Source: Sphingopyxis sp. QXT-31 (GTDB lineage Bacteria; Pseudomonadota; Alphaproteobacteria; Sphingomonadales; Sphingomonadaceae). Taken from it: a stretch of DNA of 64,000 nt. How positions within the stretch are numbered: position 1 is the first letter of the stretch; every line of letters starts with the position of its first letter. The notes under the pieces were generated by a model. It was not told where the DNA came from, ran no database searches, and was given only the letters and a program-made list of their open reading frames with translations. Below are positions 33,786 to 42,758 of the stretch, in pieces. The translations under genes were made by a program, and so were the position numbers. The stretch covers positions 1,302,001-1,366,000 of the forward strand of contig NZ_CP019449.1 in NCBI RefSeq assembly GCF_001984035.1. Direction: 5' to 3'.

Positions 33786-34577
33786 TCAGGGCGCGCCGCG
33801 CTCGCGCAGCAACGCCTCGACCTTCGCGATGTCGGCGGGGTAGTTGACGTCGCCATAGCCGCCGACTGCCGGCTCGACTTCCACCAGCGCGATCGGCTGG
33901 CCGTTTTCGAGGAAACGCAGTTGCTCGAGGCTTTCGGCGGTCTCAAGCGGACCGGGCGGCCATGCGGCATAACGGCCGAGCGCCGCGGGCTCATAGGCGT
34001 AGAGGCCGACGTGCAGCCGCCACTCGGTCTCCGGCCCCCAGGGAATGGGGGAGCGCGAGAAATAGAGCGCGTTGGTGGCGCGGTCGGCGACGGTGAACAC
34101 CCCGGAGGGGCGTCCCGCGGCGATCTCGGAAACGAGATGCGCACGCATGGCGGGCGAGCAGCGCATGAAGGGGGTAAGGACCGCGCCCGCGCCGCTGCGC
34201 CAGGCGGCGACCAGCGCCTCCACATGTGTGCGTGCGATCGCGGGGGAGTCGCCCTGCCAGTCGATCACGAGCGCGGGCGGCGCGTCGAGCGCGGCCACCG
34301 CTTCGGCGCAGCGTTCGGTGCCGTTGCGTGCCGTGGTGGCGGTCATGATGCAGCGCGCGCCGAAACTTGCGGCGACATCGGCGATCGCCGCGGCGTCGGT
34401 CGCGATCACGACATCGGCGAGGTCGCTCAGCGCGTTCGCCGCGCGCCAGCTATGCTCGATCAGCGGGCGCGCGACGCCGTCGGCGCCACGGAGCGGCGCG
34501 AGCAATTTTCCGGGGAAGCGTTCCGAGGTGAAGCGCGCCGGGATGACGATCACTATGTCGCGGGCGGCGGCGCTCAC
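33786..34577 (-). CDS. kdsB: 3-deoxy-manno-octulosonate cytidylyltransferase
   Basis: Activates Kdo to CMP-Kdo for lipopolysaccharide and capsule. The 263-residue product has the nucleotidyltransferase start IVIVIPARFTSERFPGKLLA, then TDAAAIADVAASFG, NGTERCAEAVAA, VIDWQGDSPAI (the family's QGDxP), YFSRSPIPWGPE and HVGLYAYEP, and VGGYGDVNYPADIAKVE at the end. Position 34577 is ATG, overlapping the kdsD stop by four bases (ATGA). The locus position suggests a capsule-dedicated copy, with another possible elsewhere for LPS. Confidence 0.93.
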   Translation of the reverse strand: MSAAARDIVIVIPARFTSERFPGKLLAPLRGADGVARPLIEHSWRAANALSDLADVVIATDAAAIADVAASFGARCIMTATTARNGTERCAEAVAALDAPPALVIDWQGDSPAIARTHVEALVAAWRSGAGAVLTPFMRCSPAMRAHLVSEIAAGRPSGVFTVADRATNALYFSRSPIPWGPETEWRLHVGLYAYEPAALGRYAAWPPGPLETAESLEQLRFLENGQPIALVEVEPAVGGYGDVNYPADIAKVEALLRERGAP

Positions 34578-35572
34578 TTGTCGGGGTGGCCCGCCTGCAA
34601 CATATCCTGGATGTTGAGTAGGCCGACAAGGGTGCGGCCGTCGGTGCCGACGACGGGGAGCACCGCGATGCGATGGCCGCGCATGATCGCGAAGGCGTCG
34701 TGCTGGTCGGCATCGTCGCTTACCTTGACGGGATCGGCGGTCATGAGGCCCGACGCGCGTGTCTCGGTGCCGCCCAGGAAATGGCGGCGGATATCGCCGT
34801 CGGTGACGATGCCGAGCAGGTTTTGTTCACCATCGATGACGACGCAGGCGCCGGCGCCGGTGCGCGACGCCTCGGCGATGACCCGTTCGACCGGCGCGTC
34901 GGGTCCGACCGTCGGCAGATGCTTGCCGGTCAGCATCAGTTCGCGCACCGAGCGGAAGCGGCGGCCGATGCGGCCCGCGGGGTGCAGGCGCGCGAACTGG
35001 TTGCGGCTGAAGGCGATCTCGCGCGCGACGAGCATCGTCAGCGCGTCGCCGACCGCGATGCTCGAAATCGTCGAGGAGAAGGGCGCGATGCCGAAGTCGC
35101 ACGCGGTGTCGACCGCAGGGATCGCGATGACATGGTCGCACGAAGCGGGGACGACCTCGTCGGGCACTGCGGTGATCGCGACGGTCGCGGCGCCGATCGA
35201 GCGCGCGTGGCGCGTGACGTAGAGCAATTCGCTCGACGCGCCCGATATGGTGATCGCGATGACGATGTCGTCGGCGCGCACCATGCCGAGGTCGCCGTGC
35301 AGCGCGTCGGCGCCGTGCATGAAGGTCGCCGCGACATCGCGCGCGGCGAGGCTCGCCGCGATCTTGCGCGCGGCGATGCCCGACTTGCCGATGCCGGTCA
35401 GGATCACGCGGCCGCGGCAGTCGGCGATGCGGATCGCCAGCTTGAGCAGCCCGTCGTCGAGGCTGGCGAGTAATTGCTCGAGCGCGTCGATGTGCGAGCG
35501 CAGCACCTTCTTTGCCGGCGTCAGCATGTCGTGCGGATCGGCCGCACCGTCGAGGGCCACATTGTTCGGCAT
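34574..35572 (-). CDS. kdsD: D-arabinose-5-phosphate isomerase (KpsF/GutQ/KdsD)
   Basis: Converts ribulose-5-phosphate to arabinose-5-phosphate, the first step of Kdo synthesis. The 332-residue product has an SIS domain (ILTGIGKSGIAARKIAASLA, then MHGADALHGDLGMVRADDIV and ISGASSELLYVTRHA) and, in its last 130 residues, two CBS domains (LMLTGKHLPTVGPDAPVERV and VTDGDIRRHFLGGTE, then LMTADPVKVSDDADQHDAF). Start at ATG 35572 (MPNNVALDGAAD); ATG 35527 (MLTPAKK) is also possible. Translation of kdsB is coupled through the overlap. It lies next to the end of the RTX protease gene on the same strand (13-base gap). Confidence 0.9.
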   Translation of the reverse strand: MPNNVALDGAADPHDMLTPAKKVLRSHIDALEQLLASLDDGLLKLAIRIADCRGRVILTGIGKSGIAARKIAASLAARDVAATFMHGADALHGDLGMVRADDIVIAITISGASSELLYVTRHARSIGAATVAITAVPDEVVPASCDHVIAIPAVDTACDFGIAPFSSTISSIAVGDALTMLVAREIAFSRNQFARLHPAGRIGRRFRSVRELMLTGKHLPTVGPDAPVERVIAEASRTGAGACVVIDGEQNLLGIVTDGDIRRHFLGGTETRASGLMTADPVKVSDDADQHDAFAIMRGHRIAVLPVVGTDGRTLVGLLNIQDMLQAGHPDK

Positions 35573-35585
35573 CGTCAGGGAGAAA

Positions 35586-38531
35586 CTAGGCAAAGCCGAA
35601 ATTGTTGCCGGTCTGATAATGGAACATCCAGTGATCGGGGTTCCAGTCGAGCGCCGCCCCCGGCGCGTCGCGCATGGCATCGGCCAGTTCGATGGCCGCG
35701 CTCTTCGCGGTATCGCCGAAGCTCTCGGTCTTGGGCGTCGTCGCCGTCAGGATGAAGTCGCCCTGCGCCAGCTGGCTCATCGTGACGTTGTGGAGCACGA
35801 TGAAGTCGCCGTTGCCGAGGTTGATCGCGCCATTGGCGCCGACCTGGCTGAAGCCCGCCTGCACCGCGGCGAAATTCGCGAAGCCGAAGGCCGACAGGTC
35901 GATCTTGTCGGTGCCGCGCGCAAAATCGCCGATCACGTCACCGCCGGTGCCGCGCTCGAAGACGAAAGTATCGGCCCCGCCTTCGCCGAACAGCACGTCG
36001 TTTCCGGCCTTGCCGTTGAGCTTGTCGTCGCCCGCGCCGCCGAGCAGATAATTGCCGATGGCATTGCCCGTCAGCTGGTTCGCGAGTTCGTTGCCGACGC
36101 CGAAGGGGGTATTGCCTTCGAGCACGAGATTTTCGGTGTGGGCGTAGAGATAATAGCCTGCGCCGTTGATGTTGGCGTAGACGGTGTCGGTGCCGCCGCC
36201 CGAAGCTTCGAAGGTGAGGTCATCGGGGGTATCGACATAGTAGCTGTCGTTGCCGGGCCCGCCGTCGATCAGGTCGTAATCGCCGAGGCCGCTGTTGGCG
36301 TAGAGCATATCGTCGCCGGTCCCGCCGACCAATATGTCGGTGTGGAAACCCGCGCCGCCGATCAGCGTGTCATCTTCTTCCTCGCCATAGAGCGCGTCGG
36401 CATCGGCGCCGCCATCGAGCATGTCGCCGCCGCCGCCGCCGACCAGATAGTCGATCCCGGCGTCGCCGAACAGCTGGTCGACCCCACTTTCGCCGAAGAG
36501 ATTGTCGACACCCGCACCGCCGCGAATGACGTCGTGCCCCAAGCCGCCGATCATCAGGTTCGATCCGGCATTGCCGGTCAGCACGTTATTGAGATCGTTG
36601 CCGACGCCAAAAATGTCGCCCGCGCCGTCCGCAAGCGTGAGGTTCTCGATATGGGCGTAGAGATAATAGCCGACCGAGGCGGTCACCGTATCGACGCCGC
36701 TGTTGAGCAGTTCGAACGTCAGATCGTCCTGCCGTTCGACGATATAATTGTCGTCACCCGACCCGCCATAGAGGAGGTCTGCGCTGGCTCCGCCGGTCAG
36801 CGTATCGTTGCCATTGCCGCCGATGAGCGTATCGACGCCGGTACCGCCGATCAGTTGGTCATTGCCCCATCCGCCATCGAGGCGCGATCCGAGCAGGATG
36901 TTGCCGCTGGCGGGCGTGCGGGCGTTGGCCGTCACATTGAGCGTATAAGAGCTTCCGGCGAACACGCTGGCCGGGCCGGCGTCGGAAAAGGTCGAAACAC
37001 GGATATAATAGGTCTGCGTGGCCGGATTTTGCGGAAGCGTGAAAGTCAGGAAGCTGTCGTAGATATTTGCCGATCCCGGATCGAGGCCGCCATCGCCATC
37101 GTCGTTGCTGGCGAGTACATTGCCTTGGCTGTCCAGCAATTCGATAATCGAATCCATCCGGAAGCTGTTGTCGATGTCGATGGTGACGGTCGACGGACCC
37201 GACACGTTCGCCACGCTGAACCGATAGTGATCGGCGCCGCCGCTGCCCTCGGCCTGGATAGAAACCGAATAGTTGGATCCCGACCCACGGAAAAGACCGT
37301 CGAGGCTATAGGCTGTAGCGCGCGAAGAGATGATCGCGGTGGCCGTCTTGACGAAGAGTTGAGTCCCGTTCGCGATATCGCGGCCGTTGATCGCCGTCAG
37401 GATGTCGTCACCATTGCCGCCGATCGCATTTTCGATCGACACCAGCGTATCGGTCCCGTCGCCGGTCGAGGTCCCAGCCTGCAGATTGACCGTCACACCC
37501 GCCGTCATATGCGAATAGACGATCGTATCCCAGCCATCGCCCCCGTTCAGGTTGTTGTTCGCGCTGTTACCGACGATACGGTCGTTGCCGCTGCCGCCGA
37601 TCGCATTTTCGATCACAGCGCCATTGGCGATGGTGAAGCCGCCGAGCACACCGCCATTGCGCGACACGAAACCGCCCCCGCCCTCTTCGTTGCGCAGCGT
37701 CGCTGCGCGCAGGTCTATGATTGCATTGGCCTGACTACCCTGTGCCGAGATGGTGTCGGTACCGCCGACGTCCCAGATCGTCACCCAGCCTGTGCCGGCC
37801 TGGTTGAGGGTGGGCATGGTGTAAGTCGTGTTGCCCGAACCGGTCGTCGTGTTCGCGCCGTAAAGATATTGCACCGCGGCGATGTCGAAGGCGCCCGGCC
37901 CCATCTGCCAGCCATAATTGGCCGATGGCGAGCGGCCGACATCCTCATAGCCGTCATTGTAGGTCATCGTCGTGAAGATGCCCTGGTTGAGCCCGAAGGG
38001 ACCGGTCTCGAAGGCGTCGTTCAGGCCCGGGAAGCTGTCGTCGCCCGGTTCGTCGGCGTGCGGGTGCAAGAGGCCGATGCCATGGCCGAGTTCGTGGACG
38101 AAGGTCAGGAAACTGAGCCCGCCGGGCTGGTTGCTGGCGGCGGTGAAATAGGAAATCGTCGTGTTGAACTCGCCGACCATGTCGCCGGTCGTCGGCAGGG
38201 TGTGCTGGCCCAGCACGCCGTCCGGCAAGGTGGTGCTCAGCCGCCCGACGAAGTCGTAACCGGCACGGCTGCCCGTTCCGTCATAGGCGACCGTGGCCGC
38301 CTGGAACTGGATGTTGGCGACCGCCGACCAGCTGGCGAGCGCTGCGGCATAGGCGCTGGCGGCGCCATTGGCGGCCCAGGCTGCACCGCCGTTCAGACCG
38401 GTATCGCCGGGATTGCCCTGCAGCGCGTAAATGACCGTGGTGCCGGGGCGAAAGGCGACGCCGTAGACGAGCGTGTCGATGAAGACATTGCCGCTTTCGC
38501 CGACGGTCTGGAGGCGGGAGGGAAGAACCAT
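35586..38531 (-). CDS. RTX metalloprotease, serralysin-like (M10), 981 residues
   Basis: Zinc metalloprotease secreted by type I secretion. The catalytic part holds HELGHGIGLLHPH (residues 146-158), the HExxHxxGxxH zinc motif, and the Met-turn IFTTMTYND (Met189). FDIAAVQYLYGAN (215-227) follows as in serralysins. A pre-peptidase-type (PPC) domain lies at about 420-535 (YSVSIQAEG, YYIRVSTFS). From about 545 the chain is calcium-binding RTX nonapeptides (GGTGVDTLIGGNGNDTLTGG), ending in the uncleaved secretion signal region with DHWMFHYQTGNNFGFA. There is no N-terminal signal peptide, as expected. The length is about twice that of classic serralysins because of the extra repeat and PPC regions. 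ATG 38531 lacks a strong ribosome-binding site. The likely exporter is the 30685-33775 pair. Confidence 0.88.
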   Translation of the reverse strand: MVLPSRLQTVGESGNVFIDTLVYGVAFRPGTTVIYALQGNPGDTGLNGGAAWAANGAASAYAAALASWSAVANIQFQAATVAYDGTGSRAGYDFVGRLSTTLPDGVLGQHTLPTTGDMVGEFNTTISYFTAASNQPGGLSFLTFVHELGHGIGLLHPHADEPGDDSFPGLNDAFETGPFGLNQGIFTTMTYNDGYEDVGRSPSANYGWQMGPGAFDIAAVQYLYGANTTTGSGNTTYTMPTLNQAGTGWVTIWDVGGTDTISAQGSQANAIIDLRAATLRNEEGGGGFVSRNGGVLGGFTIANGAVIENAIGGSGNDRIVGNSANNNLNGGDGWDTIVYSHMTAGVTVNLQAGTSTGDGTDTLVSIENAIGGNGDDILTAINGRDIANGTQLFVKTATAIISSRATAYSLDGLFRGSGSNYSVSIQAEGSGGADHYRFSVANVSGPSTVTIDIDNSFRMDSIIELLDSQGNVLASNDDGDGGLDPGSANIYDSFLTFTLPQNPATQTYYIRVSTFSDAGPASVFAGSSYTLNVTANARTPASGNILLGSRLDGGWGNDQLIGGTGVDTLIGGNGNDTLTGGASADLLYGGSGDDNYIVERQDDLTFELLNSGVDTVTASVGYYLYAHIENLTLADGAGDIFGVGNDLNNVLTGNAGSNLMIGGLGHDVIRGGAGVDNLFGESGVDQLFGDAGIDYLVGGGGGDMLDGGADADALYGEEEDDTLIGGAGFHTDILVGGTGDDMLYANSGLGDYDLIDGGPGNDSYYVDTPDDLTFEASGGGTDTVYANINGAGYYLYAHTENLVLEGNTPFGVGNELANQLTGNAIGNYLLGGAGDDKLNGKAGNDVLFGEGGADTFVFERGTGGDVIGDFARGTDKIDLSAFGFANFAAVQAGFSQVGANGAINLGNGDFIVLHNVTMSQLAQGDFILTATTPKTESFGDTAKSAAIELADAMRDAPGAALDWNPDHWMFHYQTGNNFGFA

Positions 38532-38586
38532 GGTCGATCCTGTCAGCTAAAAGCAAGAATTGGTGCCGGTATGCCGCAAGTCATCG

Positions 38587-41500
38587 TCATAACCAAGTGA
38601 GATGGTCGAAAGACGAACCGACGCGTGAGGAAGCGAAACCGTCTGCGAAATCCGGCCCGCTCTGCGGCGAGACGAAATCATGATCCTGCATTGCCGCGAG
38701 TTTCGGCACTGCAGGCGGGATCGGGGTCAGGATGAAGTCGTCGACCGTCAACTCGCTCATCGTCACGTTATGGAGGACGATCAGGTTTCCGCCGCCGAGA
38801 TCGATCGCACCGTCGGCCCCCACTTGGCGGAAGTTCATCCGCAAGGATTCGAAGATCGCCGTGGCGCCGGGGTTGTTCGAGGCAGCATAGGCCGACAGGT
38901 CGATCCGGTCCGAGCCGCGCTGGAAGTCCCCGATGACGTCGGCGCCGTTGTTGCGTCCGAAAACAAAGATGTCGGCACCGGCCTCGCCGAACAGCACATC
39001 GTTTCCGCCCATGCCGCTGAGCGTGTCGTTGCCGCCGCCGCCGAGCAGATAATTGTTCGCGGCATTGCCCGTGATCCGGTTGTCGAGCGCATTGCCGACG
39101 CCGAAGGGGGTATTGCCCTCGAGCACCAGATTTTCGGTGTTGGCGTAAAGATAATAGCCGGCGCCGGCGATATTGGCATAGACGGTGTCGGTTCCGCCGC
39201 CGACCGCCTCGAAGGTCAGATCGTCGGGCGTGTCGACATAATAATGGTCGTCGCCGGCGCCGCCGTCCATCAAATCATAGTCGCCGAGACCCGAATTGCC
39301 GCGCAAGATGTCGCTGCCGGCGCCGCCGACGAGAATGTCGGTGACGAAGCCGGCACCGCCGATCAGCGTATCGTCGCCATCCTCACCATAGAGCGAGTCG
39401 GCATCGGCGCCGCCGTCGAGGATGTCGTTGCCGATCCCGCCGACCAGATAATCGATCCCCGCGTCGCCGAACAGATGATCGGCGCCGCTTTCGCCGAACA
39501 GGCTGTCGACCCCGCCGCCGCCGCGCAGCACATCCTCGCCCCCGCCGCCGAGCAGCAGGTTCGATCCCTCGTTGCCGTCGATCATGTTGCCGAGCGCGTT
39601 GCCGACGCCGAACAGGTCGCCGGCGCCCGCCGCGAGTTCGAGATGCTCGACATTCGCGAACAGATAATGGCTCGCCGACGCGATGACGCTGTCGACGCCC
39701 TCGTCGGCATTTTCGAAGATCAGGTCGGCACTGTCGTCGACGCGGTAGCTGTCGTTGTTCTGCCCGCCGTACATGCGGTCGGCGCCGATGCCGCCGTCGA
39801 TCGCATCGCTGCCGAGCCCGCCGGTGAGGATGTCGTTGCCCGCGTCGCCGACGATGTTGTCCGACCCGCCGCGGCCGTCGATGATGTCGTCGCCTTCGCC
39901 GCCGTAGAGATCGTTGGAGACATTGTCGCCGGTGATCGCGTCGGCGAAGCGGCTGCCGATCGCATTTTCGATCGAATTCAGGACATCGACATTGTTCGCG
40001 AAATCGGTGCCGTAGTTCGACAGGAGCGAGATGGTGACTGCGCTCGCGGCGTCGTCGTAGCTGACGGTGTCGATCCCGGTGCCGCCGAACAGGCTGTTGC
40101 GTCCGGCACCGCCGGCGAGCAGGTCGTTGCCTGCCCCGCCCTCGACATAGTCGTTGCCCGCACCGCTGCGCAGTTCGTCGTCGCCGTCGCCGCCGTAGAA
40201 CTGGTCGCGGAAACCCGAGCCGATCAGGACGTCGCGCGCCGTGCCGCCGAAGATGGGCAGGCTCGATTCGCCGGCCTGGCCGGCCAGATTGACCATATTG
40301 CCCGCATTGGGGAGGATCAGGCCGGTGATGACCTCGATATTGCGGATGGTGCCGGTGAACAGCGTCACGCCGGTCGCGGTCGCGAGGTCGGCGATGTCGA
40401 GGGTGACGCCCGCGGTGGCATTGGCGAGGTTGAGGAACAGGCTGTCGATCCCCTCGCCGCCGTCGACGGTGTCGCCGCGCCCCGCCGACAGCACGTCGTC
40501 GCCGCCCTCGCCGTACAGCGCATCGCGGAAGGTATCGGTGATCGCGGGGTCATAATCCTCGCCCGCGGCGAAGATGGAGTCGCTCCCGTCGCCGCCGCGC
40601 AACGTGTCGGCACCCGACCCGCCCAGCAGCCTGTCGCCCCCGTCTCCGCCGACGAGCAGGTCGTTGCCGTCGCGGCCGTCGAGGGTGAGCCCGGAGAAGG
40701 GGGAGATCACGGCGCTTGAAATGCCCGTGATCTGGTCGTTGCCCTGGCTGCCGATGATCGTGCTGAGCCCGGTGATCGAGCGGAGCGTGCCGGTGCCATT
40801 GGCGACCGTCCCACCCGTCGTCAGCGGTCGGAAATCGATGCGCACGCCTGACGCGGAGCCCTGGAGATTGAGGCTGAGCGTGTTTTCGCCGCCGGCGCCG
40901 CCGTCGACGCTGTCATTGAAACCGGCCCAGAACAGCTCGGCCCCGGGGCCGCCGATCAGCGTATCGGCCTCGGCCAGCGTGTCGAGATTCTCGAAGCCGT
41001 TGTAGAGATGCGACGCCATGAGCGCGCTGGTGCCGGTCGAGGTCAGCGTATCGGCACCTGCACCGCCCACGAGCGTGTCGTGCCCGCCCCGGCCCAACAG
41101 CGTGTCGTCGCCGTCGCCGCCATCGAGAAAGTCGTTGCCGATGCCGCCCATCAGACGATCGTTGCCGAGCCCGCCCGACAGCATGCCGCCGGCGTTGTTG
41201 CCGCTTATGATATTCGCCAGTTCGTTCCCGATGCCGTCGAGCCTGCTGTTACCGATCAGCACCAGATTCTCGATCCCTGCACCGAGGGTGTAGGTGATGC
41301 TGGCCTCGACGGTATCGAAGCCCGCGCTATCGATCACCTGGTCGCCCTCGCGGTCGACGATATAGACGTCGTCGCCGCTGCCGCCGATCATCACGTCGAT
41401 GCCGGCGCCGCCATCGAGCCGGTCGTTGCCCGCCCCGCCCTCGATCCGGTCATCGCCCCCGCCGCCGGCGAGCCGGTTGTTCCCGGCGTTGCCGAGGATG

Positions 41501-42693
41501 AGGTTCGCGAGCTCGTTGCCCGACAGCGCGAGCGGCGTGGTCGCGGCAAGGTCGGCGGCGGCGATGGTTTCGACCGCCGAACCGGCGCCCAGGTGGAAAT
41601 CGACCGTAGCGTTGACGCGGTCGTTGCCCTGGAAGGCGCGCTCGGTCACCGTGTCGCCGAGATGGTCGACCAGATAGACATCGTCGCCCTTGCCCCCGTC
41701 GAGCGCATCGGCGCCCGTGGTGCCGTTCACGATATTGTCGCGCACGCTGAGGTCGACCAAGGTTACCTGTCCCGATTGGGGATCGCGATAGACCATATGC
41801 TTGCCATCGGGGCTGATGTGCAGTTGTGCCCCGCGCGTTCCGATCCCGAAGTTCCAGTCGGTCATATCAACCTGGAATCGGTCGATTTCGGTAAAGTTGG
41901 TCGTTTCCAGCGCAACGATTTCGCCGGTCGCCATGGAGTGATAGTAGAGGATTGCGCCGCTGGGATCGAAAGCGAGCGCATCGATCTCGCCGGCTACACT
42001 GACCATGCGCAATCCATCGACCGTTAGATCGAAAATATTGATCATGCGATATGAATTGGGCTGCGCAATCAGCCCGCGAGCCTCGCTGATCGCCTGAATG
42101 CCGTTGTTGAAGCCCTCGCGTATTGCGTCGAACTGATAATTGTCATCCCACGCCACGAACCGGTTCGCCACGCTATCGTAAACGGCCAGCGGACCATCGC
42201 TGGTCCCCCCGGCGGCGGCGAGGACATAGCGTCCGGATTCGGTAAGATATGAGCCGCCGCCAGAGAGAGGTAGCGGCAACGACGTGAAGGTCCCGGTCGC
42301 GAAATCGAGCGAATAGGCGCCGGCGTCTCCTGAAGCGGACCTTTGCCCCACCGTCACGATCGCGTGCGTCCCGTCGGTCGTCTCGATATCGAAGGCCGGC
42401 GCCCCGCCGGGCACGGCGAAATTCGTTACGGCACCGGTGACCGTCGAGACGCGGTGCACCGTGGTGCCATTCTCCTGGAGCACGAGTATGAATGCGCCGT
42501 CCTCGGAAACGCTCATCGCTCCCAGGCTGCCCGTGACCAACCAGTTCTGGACCTGGTTACCGGTCGCCGCGTCGAACGCGTATATGCGCCTGCCGCTCGC
42601 GACATAGACGACCGAACCGTCGGGGCTGAACGCGATGTCCGAGGCCCCGCTCACCACCAACTGGGTCAGCTCCACGCTATCGTCTGCTGCCAT
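38587..42693 (-). CDS. Giant RTX calcium-binding protein with an N-terminal beta-propeller-like domain, 1368 residues
   Basis: Secreted or surface protein. Residues 1-310 look like a seven-bladed propeller (DIAFSPDGSVVYVASGRRIY, GALSVSEDGAFILVL-type strands and IDALAFDPSGAILYYHSM); no enzyme signature is seen. From about 330 to 1260 come dozens of RTX repeats (GGGGDDRIEGGAGNDRLDGG) broken by beta-rich inserts of about 60 residues that carry VDTVTASxxYxL-type strands. The last 100 residues hold the conserved end module (DVIGDFQRGSDRIDLSAY, LIVLHNVTMSELTVDDFILT) and a distinct terminus. ATG 42693 is chosen because GGGGAG lies seven bases before it; ATG 42711 is also in frame. No signal peptide is present, consistent with type I secretion. 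The role is unknown: adhesion and calcium-dependent matrix binding are guesses. Confidence 0.85.
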   Translation of the reverse strand: MAADDSVELTQLVVSGASDIAFSPDGSVVYVASGRRIYAFDAATGNQVQNWLVTGSLGAMSVSEDGAFILVLQENGTTVHRVSTVTGAVTNFAVPGGAPAFDIETTDGTHAIVTVGQRSASGDAGAYSLDFATGTFTSLPLPLSGGGSYLTESGRYVLAAAGGTSDGPLAVYDSVANRFVAWDDNYQFDAIREGFNNGIQAISEARGLIAQPNSYRMINIFDLTVDGLRMVSVAGEIDALAFDPSGAILYYHSMATGEIVALETTNFTEIDRFQVDMTDWNFGIGTRGAQLHISPDGKHMVYRDPQSGQVTLVDLSVRDNIVNGTTGADALDGGKGDDVYLVDHLGDTVTERAFQGNDRVNATVDFHLGAGSAVETIAAADLAATTPLALSGNELANLILGNAGNNRLAGGGGDDRIEGGAGNDRLDGGAGIDVMIGGSGDDVYIVDREGDQVIDSAGFDTVEASITYTLGAGIENLVLIGNSRLDGIGNELANIISGNNAGGMLSGGLGNDRLMGGIGNDFLDGGDGDDTLLGRGGHDTLVGGAGADTLTSTGTSALMASHLYNGFENLDTLAEADTLIGGPGAELFWAGFNDSVDGGAGGENTLSLNLQGSASGVRIDFRPLTTGGTVANGTGTLRSITGLSTIIGSQGNDQITGISSAVISPFSGLTLDGRDGNDLLVGGDGGDRLLGGSGADTLRGGDGSDSIFAAGEDYDPAITDTFRDALYGEGGDDVLSAGRGDTVDGGEGIDSLFLNLANATAGVTLDIADLATATGVTLFTGTIRNIEVITGLILPNAGNMVNLAGQAGESSLPIFGGTARDVLIGSGFRDQFYGGDGDDELRSGAGNDYVEGGAGNDLLAGGAGRNSLFGGTGIDTVSYDDAASAVTISLLSNYGTDFANNVDVLNSIENAIGSRFADAITGDNVSNDLYGGEGDDIIDGRGGSDNIVGDAGNDILTGGLGSDAIDGGIGADRMYGGQNNDSYRVDDSADLIFENADEGVDSVIASASHYLFANVEHLELAAGAGDLFGVGNALGNMIDGNEGSNLLLGGGGEDVLRGGGGVDSLFGESGADHLFGDAGIDYLVGGIGNDILDGGADADSLYGEDGDDTLIGGAGFVTDILVGGAGSDILRGNSGLGDYDLMDGGAGDDHYYVDTPDDLTFEAVGGGTDTVYANIAGAGYYLYANTENLVLEGNTPFGVGNALDNRITGNAANNYLLGGGGNDTLSGMGGNDVLFGEAGADIFVFGRNNGADVIGDFQRGSDRIDLSAYAASNNPGATAIFESLRMNFRQVGADGAIDLGGGNLIVLHNVTMSELTVDDFILTPIPPAVPKLAAMQDHDFVSPQSGPDFADGFASSRVGSSFDHLTWL

Positions 42694-42758
42694 GTCTTCG
42701 CTCCCCACCATGCGGTCGCCCGCATTGCCCTGTCCTCAAAATGCCTGTCCGCGCCGGC

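Noticed and set aside
35247..38600. A plus-strand open frame of 1117 codons opposite the RTX protease gene
   Set aside because: It is antisense to a protein with clear catalytic and RTX motifs, and its product is a low-complexity Val/Ala/Asp/Gly chain. GC-rich third positions keep such frames open.
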